This document shows, piece by piece, positions 1-5,524 of a DNA stretch of 8,487 bases. Position numbers and translations under genes: made by a program. The notes under the pieces were generated by a model that saw only the letters and a list, made by a program, of their open reading frames with translations, made no database searches and had not been told where the DNA came from. Numbering within the stretch: position 1 is the first letter of the stretch; every line of letters starts with the position of its first letter. Location: positions 1-8,487 of the forward strand of contig CALAPG010000407.1 of assembly GCA_937889485.1 (NCBI GenBank), given 5' to 3'. The stretch is from an uncultured Moraxella sp. (GTDB lineage: Bacteria; Pseudomonadota; Gammaproteobacteria; Pseudomonadales; Moraxellaceae).

Positions 1-13
1 GCTCTTCCGATCT
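1..13 (+). other. Illumina adapter remnant at left contig end
   Basis: The first 13 bases, GCTCTTCCGATCT, are the 3' end of the standard Illumina TruSeq adapter. They are the exact reverse complement of the first 13 bases of the adapter found at the other end of the window. They are library sequence, not genome, and any residues translated from them should be ignored. Confidence 0.95.
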
Positions 14-278
14 GGCAGCCGATGTTTGGTGGGTAGAAAGCCAGTGGGTTATTATTGAGCTTGCCGAACGCAATTTGGGCTGGGCGCTCGTGCCCGAACA
101 CATTGTTGCCGATGCCTTAACCGCAGGGTCACTGGTGTCGCCCAAGCTAGATTTTGACAAGCATAGTTGGCCCGTAGCGGTAGAGCTGGTTTGGCATAAG
201 CAAAAGCCACTGGGTATGGCAGCCACTTGGCTCAAACAGGCGGTCATTGCTCTTAATCAAGCCACCTTTCATGGCTAA
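14..278 (+). CDS. LysR-type transcriptional regulator, C-terminal fragment
   Basis: This is the last 87 residues of a protein cut by the contig end; the reading frame is open from base 15 (AADVWWVES...) to the TAA at 276-278. The segment LGWALVPEHIVADALTAGSL matches the end of the LysR substrate-binding domain, where a 'GLG...lPe.lv...l..G.Lv' stretch precedes a strand with W..V.LVW and a final helix (AATWLKQAVIAL). The N-terminal helix-turn-helix is not in the window, so regulator identity rests on the effector domain only. An internal TTG at 75 is not a credible start because homology continues upstream of it. The gene reads towards the pilus operon rather than away from it, so the usual divergent regulator-target layout is absent. 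Whether it controls the operon is unknown. Confidence 0.72.
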
Positions 279-295
279 AGCTCATGGCTAAAGCC
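270..295 (+). repeat. 13-bp tandem duplication over the regulator stop codon
   Basis: CATGGCTAAAGCT (270-282) is followed directly by CATGGCTAAAGCC (283-295), which differs only in the last base. The first copy contains the end of the LysR-type gene (His-Gly-stop). The second copy is untranslated and looks like a small local duplication. Confidence 0.8.
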
Positions 296-331
296 GCTGC
301 TAAGCGACCCACCAGTGACACCGCTAAATCA

Positions 332-360
332 TTGACAATATGTTATATTTTATTTAAAAT
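332..360 (+). promoter_or_regulatory. Predicted sigma-70 promoter of the pilus operon
   Basis: A perfect -35 hexamer TTGACA (332-337) is followed by a 17-bp spacer and the -10 hexamer TAAAAT (355-360, five of six consensus bases). The surroundings are strongly AT-rich. Transcription would start near 367, leaving an untranslated leader of about 75 bases before the subunit gene at 442. This is the best promoter seen in the window and fits a highly expressed pilin. Confidence 0.75.
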
Positions 361-363
361 TGA

Positions 364-392
364 TTGTAGTATGGGTTAATTTTATTTATAAT
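364..392 (+). promoter_or_regulatory. Possible second promoter for the pilus operon
   Basis: A perfect -10 hexamer TATAAT (387-392) lies 17 bp after a weak -35-like TTGTAG (364-369, three of six consensus bases). It could be a tandem promoter, one that needs an activator, or a chance match in AT-rich DNA. It overlaps the -10 of the first promoter, so the two could compete. Confidence 0.35.
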
Positions 393-441
393 CATATTCA
401 ACAAATATTACTTTTTTTATCACGAATGGTGGAAAAATCCC

Positions 442-1104
442 ATGAAAAAAGCATTAACCTTGGTAGTTGGTGGATTGGTGTTGGGCACTTCAAGCATGGC
501 AGTTGCCGCCAATTCTATTAGTGGTTCTACAGATTTTCGGGTCAATATTCCAGAAGTGTTAGTGCTCTACCACTGGGATGATGCCTATCTAACTCTAACA
601 GACATTGCTACAACACCTGCCAATGATAGCGATGGGAGAGAAATCAGTGACCCCGCCGCTCACAACGCAACAGGCATCTTGGCGGCAAACGGCACCTATA
701 CCATAAGCGGTGATGTCAAAACAGATACGGTGGCTACTTCTCCATTAGCTACCACCGTTGATGTTACCCTAAAAAATGCCTGGGCGGTGCGTAGCATCTC
801 TAATGGTAACGTAACGTTGGCATTGACCAACCCAAATACCACCTTAAAAAGTGTAAATGGCGGTGCCACAGCCGTAACGTCTGCTGCTGTCTTACAGTCT
901 ACCGCAACTGGGACAACTGGCACCAATTCAGCAACCATGACGTTACCACCTTCTTGGGTGCCAACCATGGGTGACATTAAGTTCAAGCTTGACTTGACCA
1001 ATGCCACAAAGCCTGGCGAATATAACACCCGTGGCACCGCGGGCGCTGCTACGGCAGCAGACGAAGCGACTGATACGTTCTTATTGACGTTGACAGGTAA
1101 TTAG
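442..1104 (+). CDS. Major pilus subunit-like secreted protein
   Basis: This 220-residue protein has a clear Sec signal peptide (MKKALTLVVGGLVLGTSSMA, cleavage near VA-A at residue 22-23), giving a mature chain of about 198 residues. It is rich in Thr, Ala, Asn and Gly and contains no cysteine at all. The mature N-terminus has alternating hydrophobic residues (DFRVNIPEVLVLY), as expected for a donor strand. The C-terminus has a Pro-Gly-Glu-Tyr turn and ends in a beta-strand, TFLLTLTGN, much like the ends of CS1/CFA-I-type pilins. First position behind a strong promoter and ahead of an attenuator fits the most abundant structural subunit. The start is set by ATG with GGTGGA eight bases upstream. 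I infer the pilin role from position, signal peptide and composition; family membership was not tested, and a matrix or surface-coat protein is an alternative. Confidence 0.7.
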   Translation: MKKALTLVVGGLVLGTSSMAVAANSISGSTDFRVNIPEVLVLYHWDDAYLTLTDIATTPANDSDGREISDPAAHNATGILAANGTYTISGDVKTDTVATSPLATTVDVTLKNAWAVRSISNGNVTLALTNPNTTLKSVNGGATAVTSAAVLQSTATGTTGTNSATMTLPPSWVPTMGDIKFKLDLTNATKPGEYNTRGTAGAATAADEATDTFLLTLTGN

Positions 1105-1138
1105 TTGGTCACGGCGCCACCTTGTCGGCAAAGTAGGC

Positions 1139-1170
1139 AAAAATACCAACGTGATGTTGGTATTTTTTTT
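1139..1170 (+). terminator. Intrinsic terminator/attenuator inside the pilus operon
   Basis: AAAAATACCAAC (1139-1150) and GTTGGTATTTTT (1156-1167) form a perfect 12-bp stem around the loop GTGAT, and the T-run continues to 1170. It starts 35 bases after the subunit stop and 33 bases before the chaperone start, with no good promoter after it. Partial read-through would give excess subunit message over chaperone and usher message. The A-run on the left arm means weak termination on the other strand is also possible. Confidence 0.9.
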
Positions 1171-1202
1171 GGCATACGGCATATTTTTTATGGGATAGCA
1201 AC

Positions 1203-1784
1203 ATGATGCAAAACACCCTCAATATAGCAATTCGTCCAGTCATACTAGGCTTGGTGAGCAGCATGGCTGGTTTAGCGTGCCCAATACTGCATGCTGATAC
1301 GTTGGTAACAAGCCGCCCAGATTCAGCCAATAATAGCCAATTGATGGTCACCAACACCTCACAAACTTCCCTGCCGCCTGCTCAGTTGGGTATTTCACCC
1401 GCTACGGTTAAGCAAACCTTGTTATTATCTAAGGGGTACTTAGATGTTTCTGTCGCTTTATATAATTATCGTGACAAACCCAAAACAATGGCACTTACCT
1501 TGGTTGATACCGATCAGTTTTTTCGCCCAATTGCCGCCAGTGATCAAACGCTAAAAACTTGGACAATTATGAATCCTAGCCGCTTTAGTGTGGCGCCTAA
1601 CAGTCAGCAGACAGTACGTTTATCGGTGCGTCCGCCACCTACTTTTGTCCAACAAACTCATTATGCGATGTTGGTGATTGAGCAGCAAACCTCGCAAGCC
1701 CCTGTGTATGACCCAGTGGGTAAGGGGGTCAAAATGGATTTGGGGACACGTTATGGTTTACCTATTGTGATCGATGTTAAATAA
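1203..1784 (+). CDS. Periplasmic pilus chaperone, single-domain form
   Basis: This 193-residue protein has a signal peptide of about 31 residues (cleavage likely LHA-D). After a Ser/Thr/Asn-rich linker (32-62), residues 63-193 read as one PapD-like N-terminal Ig domain: ISPATVKQTLLLSKGYLDVSV, then TWTIMNPSRFSVAPNSQQTVRLSV (120-142), the strand HYAMLVIEQQ, and a final strand MDLGTRYGLPIVIDV with alternating hydrophobic residues like the G1 donor strand. Usual chaperones have about 230-250 residues and two Ig domains; the second is absent here and the gene ends cleanly at TAA. The mature part has no cysteine. It probably holds subunits in the periplasm by donor-strand complementation and passes them to the usher. 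ATG 1203 is preferred, with GGGA seven bases upstream; ATG 1206 is also possible. The usher gene begins 12 bases after the stop. Confidence 0.72.
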   Translation: MMQNTLNIAIRPVILGLVSSMAGLACPILHADTLVTSRPDSANNSQLMVTNTSQTSLPPAQLGISPATVKQTLLLSKGYLDVSVALYNYRDKPKTMALTLVDTDQFFRPIAASDQTLKTWTIMNPSRFSVAPNSQQTVRLSVRPPPTFVQQTHYAMLVIEQQTSQAPVYDPVGKGVKMDLGTRYGLPIVIDVK

Positions 1785-1796
1785 AAGGGAGATAGC

Positions 1797-4690
1797 ATGG
1801 GGGAAAAAGCTGACTGCATAAAAATCACGTCTGCTTTCGACCAAGCGCAGGCGCTAAAAATCTGGCTGGGTAGTGTGGTAGGGGTATTTCCTTGCTTGGC
1901 ACATGCGCTGGCATCTACCCCAGCGCCAGAGGCTGCCTCCATTGCCGCGCCGTCCCCTGTGGTGTTGGCTGATTCGGTGTTTGATGTTATTGACAAAAAC
2001 CCCGTTCCCTCACAGATGGCGATTGGAACCCTAGCTGTGCCTACATCCGTCCTACTTGGGCTCACCCTCAACCAAACTCCCTATCCCAACATAGCCGCAC
2101 TACAACATCAGGGCGATTTTTTTTACCCATCAGCCCATTGTTTGACTCATTGGGCATCACCGCATTGCAGCAGCATGACCTCTGGCACGTTACCACACCG
2201 ATTGGTGATACCCAATTAGTAGACGGTGATTTTTTTTGGTGGCAAAATCAAGCCTACATAAGCCTTGCCATGTTAAAAAAGCTAGGTATCACCGCAAATT
2301 TTAGCCAGCGTGACTACGCATTAACGCTATATATGGGGTGGAACCCAGACAAGGTTCATAAAGGCGCAGCAGCCACCGCCGCCAAGGTGCCTACCAAGGC
2401 AACCTATACCCCTAGCCGTTTTGGGGTGCTAGGCGTTGCTATCGATAGTCATATTCGCCAATCCACCCCAGCAAAAAATACCGATGATAGCAGCACCTAT
2501 AGCCAGTTTGATACACAGGCAGGTATTTTTGGGTATGGTGGCGGCGGGGTGTGGGGGCTTAATGCCGCTACCCAGCAGCCGCAAGCAGCCGCGTTAAACC
2601 TAGATACCCTAACAAATTGGCGCCGTGACCAGAGCACCATCAATAACTTGTATTGGCAAAAATCAGGGCAACATATAGCAACCCGACTGGGCACTCAGCA
2701 AGCCACACTATCCACGGCGACCCTCAACAGCCTTGGGCAATATACGGGGGTAACGCTGGCTTATAGCAATAAAGATATACGCCGTCATGTGGGTGATGCA
2801 GATGATAAAAGTCGTAGTTTGCTGCAAAATACGGCACAAGATTATAAAAACATCCGCGGCACAGGTCCTGCAGGTGGTTTGGCAGAGCTTAGAATCAATG
2901 GACAACCCGCCGCGCGTATCCAAATTGGACTTGATGGGCGCTATGAGTTTTTAAATTTGGATTTAACCCGTTTTGCCATTGACTATACCAACGTTGAAAT
3001 AGCTTTGTATGAATACCCATTGGCAACCCAGCCCATGTCTGTTGAGCGGATTAGACTGGGGCGGCGGCGCAGTAATGTAGCAACCGATGAATTGCTATTA
3101 CAGACAGGGATAGGCACCTCGGGAAATTGGTTTAATGACCAGTGGCGTGACCAATCGCACTCATCTGAGTGGGTCGCCAGCGTGTATGCAGAATATGGGT
3201 TGTCCAATCAGCTAGCGGTGCGTAGCAGTATTGACCACGCCCAACATGATGTGTGGCTAATAGGGGCAAATTATGTGGCTTCTCGCTACAGCAATATAGA
3301 TGTGAGCTACGCGCAATCACCCACCCAGCAAGTGTGGCAAGCCGACTGGCAATACCAAAATAAAAACCTATTTGGCAACTATCATTTTTTACAACGATCG
3401 CTTGTGGACTCTGAGTCTTGGGTATCGGGCAAAGATCAAGATAACCCATCTAATAGCCAGCAAACCCACCATGTGAGCTTAACCTATCAGCCTACCCAAT
3501 ATAGCAGTTTTAACCTCAATCACTACTATGATAACTTTAGACAAGGTGCACGCCGCGACTATACCACCTTGAGCAGCACCCTAAACTGGAAAAATGATTG
3601 GCAACTCGGTGCCAATTATGACAGCCGTGGCGATCGCTATGGCTATCGCGCTCTATGGCAGCGGCATGACCAGCCCAATAGCTTTGGCTGGCAAGGTGGC
3701 CAACAGTATGACCAATGGTCTTGGCAGCACCGCTACAGCCCCACGCTCAGTTTTGGCGCCTCTATTGCCAAGTGGCGCTATACAGATTCTTTGCTGCACC
3801 AAGCTTTTATTAACTACCTACCCATGCCAAACCAACAATGGACGGCAACTTTTAGCCAGTATCAAGGCGATATTGGTTGGCGTACCCAGTGGCAATATTA
3901 TAAAAACAATGGCATCAATCTGAGTGTGGGCTATGGTCACCATTATTTTGATGGGATACTTGCACTGGGTCAAAACGGAACAGGGCGTGATGACCCCAAC
4001 AACGCTTGGCAATACCCCAATACCGTGGCAGCCACTGTTCCCAAAACGCCAAAAATTTGGACAGAAGATGACTATTTTTTTGTGCAGCTTAGCATGAATG
4101 TCTGGCGCCCACCGACTCACCAAACCCAAAGCTTGGGCGGGTGGGTACTAGGTTATTATCCTCGCCAAAAAAATGGCAGTATCATTGTGGACATTAAGCA
4201 CCCACCATCGCCCGCCATTAATGCCCAAGACCTGCGTTTTTGGCTAGATGATGACATTGTGGTTGCCAAGTTGATAGGCAATAGCGCTGCCAACAGTCAG
4301 TATCTCATTGAAAATATACCTGCAGGCGTTTATCAGTTAAAGGTCGATACCAAAAATTTACCCATCGAATATAGCGCCCGTCAATTGCCCGCGCCGTACG
4401 TGGAAGTGAACCATACGGCACCTACTTTGGTACCTTTGACATTGATTAAAACCTTTGCGGTGGCAGGGAGCCTTGCCGACCACAAACCCAATATACAAGT
4501 ACAAGCATGGCAACATGGGCAGGTGGTAGACAGTACTAAAACTGACGCGTCAGGGTACTTTCAGCTAGTGACGCTACCTAGCGGCACATACCAATTACAA
4601 GCGGCAGGGTATGAGCCGCAGTGGGTGAGGATTGATCAAGATTTTGTGTTTAATGTTCGCCTACTGCCGCAAGAATTACCCAAAAATTAA
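1797..4690 (+). CDS. Outer-membrane pilus usher, frameshifted at a T8 tract
   Basis: The gene starts at ATG 1797 behind a good ribosome site (AAGGGAG). The first frame has a long signal peptide (hydrophobic KIWLGSVVGVFPCLAHALA) and runs to QGDFF at 2115-2123, then goes out of frame to a stop at 2217-2219. The rest is in the -1 frame, as LPISPLFDSLGI and onward to TAA 4688-4690. Nine T's instead of eight at 2117-2124 would give one 964-residue protein. In full-length numbering: an N-terminal periplasmic domain to about 185; start of a beta-barrel with usher-like RLGTQQATL...GVTLAYSNKDIRRHVG; a plug-like beta-domain at about 355-424 (GGLAELRINGQ...DGRYEFLNL); barrel strands rich in Tyr, Trp and Gln to about 790; then two beta-sandwich repeats, about 793-880 and 885-964, of carboxypeptidase-regulatory type (VDSTKTDASGYFQLVTLPSG). 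Ushers form the outer-membrane pore and assembly platform for the pilus. As sequenced the product is broken; the 850-residue downstream part has only an improbable TTG start (2138). Confidence 0.78.
2117..2124 (+). repeat. T8 homopolymer at the usher frameshift point
   Basis: Eight T's follow GA in the coding strand (GAT TTT TTT TAC in the upstream frame). This is where the upstream open frame must move to the -1 frame to continue the usher. The in-frame sequence T_TTT_TTT also has the form of a -1 ribosomal slippery heptamer, and a U8 run is long enough for transcriptional slippage. Gain of one T restores the full protein. Confidence 0.85.
2230..2237 (+). repeat. Second T8 homopolymer in the usher gene
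   Basis: A second run of eight T's, again in the context GAT TTT TTT T, encodes Asp-Phe-Phe-Trp within VDGDFFWWQN in the downstream frame. Here eight T's keep the reading frame open. The same nucleotide context occurs twice within 120 bp, so the early usher region has two possible slippage sites. Confidence 0.8.
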
Positions 4691-4744
4691 TCGCCGTAAG
4701 CAGGTGTGGGACATGCTGCTCAAGGCTTTTTATAGGAAAAACTC

Positions 4745-5497
4745 ATGAAAAAAATGTGCGTTGTGTTAGCTGTACTCGGTGGTTGTTGTCTAGCCCCTGC
4801 TTGGGGTGCGTGTCCTGATGTCAAAGACCTCAGCTCAGTGGTGCGTGTTAACAACTCTACAGATATTGATGGTAGTACCATCTATTTTTGTAAACAAGAT
4901 TTTGCCCCATCAGCACTGGCGTATAGTCCCACCACGATCAATTTGCTAACAGGTGGCAATCAGCGCCTAAGTCAAGGTAGTTCGCAACAGATTTTGCCGA
5001 TAATGTCTAGCATCAACTTTGCAGGTTTTAGCCCAGCCTCGTTGCTGCTTAACAGCGTGTCTGCCAATTTGCCCAATGTTAATGGTGCGTTTGGTTCACC
5101 CAGTTTATTTAATTTTTATACCCGTGTTGGGATAACAAATAATTGTACGACTTCTGGCAAGAACGAGTATGACTATATCAAAAATTATTTACGCAATAAT
5201 GCCAATATTTTTCAAGCCAGTAGCAGCGGTCTGCAGACAGGCTTGGCAGATAGTAGCAGTAATGCCAGTATTGCTACCATCCCAAATGCGTTATTAAAGT
5301 CTAGCCAATCCAACAACACGCTGCCCGTGAAGATAAGCTTTTACCATGCCAATTATAGTAACAGTGGGCAATATTTTACGTCAACCAAGCGTTTTTGTTG
5401 GGTAGGCGTGGCTGTCAAAATTGATATTGACCCAAATGCCACTAACCTACGAAATGCGGGTGATTACGTGGTCAATGTCGGGGTGCAAACACTGTAG
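4745..5497 (+). CDS. Putative tip adhesin or minor pilus subunit
   Basis: This 250-residue protein has a signal peptide (MKKMCVVLAVLGGCCLAPAWG, cleavage around WG-A or GA-C). The mature chain keeps four cysteines, at residues 23, 49, 134 and 218, enough for two disulfides; the major subunit has none. The centre is rich in Ser, Asn and Leu (about 155-195). The end, NAGDYVVNVGVQTL, resembles the C-terminal strand of pilins after a Gly-Asp-Tyr turn, which suggests a pilin-type domain behind an N-terminal receptor-binding domain. Its place as last gene after the usher is the usual place for a tip adhesin. The start ATG 4745 has AGGA seven bases upstream, and the gene begins 54 bases after the usher stop. 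No family was recognised, so the adhesin role is inferred from position, disulfide potential and secretion. It ends with tandem stops TAG-TAA. Confidence 0.6.
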   Translation: MKKMCVVLAVLGGCCLAPAWGACPDVKDLSSVVRVNNSTDIDGSTIYFCKQDFAPSALAYSPTTINLLTGGNQRLSQGSSQQILPIMSSINFAGFSPASLLLNSVSANLPNVNGAFGSPSLFNFYTRVGITNNCTTSGKNEYDYIKNYLRNNANIFQASSSGLQTGLADSSSNASIATIPNALLKSSQSNNTLPVKISFYHANYSNSGQYFTSTKRFCWVGVAVKIDIDPNATNLRNAGDYVVNVGVQTL

Positions 5498-5507
5498 TAA
5501 GCACCCC
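5480..5507. other. Hairpin over the end of the pilus operon
   Basis: GGGGTGC (5480-5486) and GCACCCC (5501-5507) form a 7-bp GC-rich stem with a 14-base loop that contains the TAG-TAA stops. A further copy, GGGTGCT (5533-5539), inside the end of the convergent ligase gene could pair instead with AGCACCC (5500-5506). There is no T-run on either strand, so this is not a standard intrinsic terminator. It could protect 3' ends or be chance. Confidence 0.35.
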
Positions 5508-5524
5508 ACAAGCGCGGCTGATAG

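Noticed and set aside
284..379. Short ORF starting at ATG in the second copy of the tandem repeat (MAKAAAKRPT...)
   Set aside because: It has no ribosome site, runs through the promoter elements and shows no recognisable protein pattern.
1157..1187. Separate promoter for the chaperone gene (TTGGTA ... TATTTT)
   Set aside because: The -35 lies inside the terminator stem, spacing is 19 bp and both boxes are poor matches.
3396..3640. GCGATCGC-like octamers (CGATCGC near 3395 and 3630) as a repeat family or uptake signal
   Set aside because: Only two partial occurrences, inside coding sequence; too few to support a repeat family.
2138..4690. The downstream usher frame as an independent gene starting at TTG 2138
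   Set aside because: The start lies inside a conserved-looking domain, has no ribosome site and no signal peptide, and the upstream frame supplies exactly the missing N-terminus.
4745..4815. Lipoprotein signal for the last pilus gene, with Cys23 as the lipidated residue
   Set aside because: The residues before Cys23 are Trp-Gly-Ala, lacking the Leu/Val/Ile expected at -3 of a lipobox; Cys23 is better explained as part of a disulfide.
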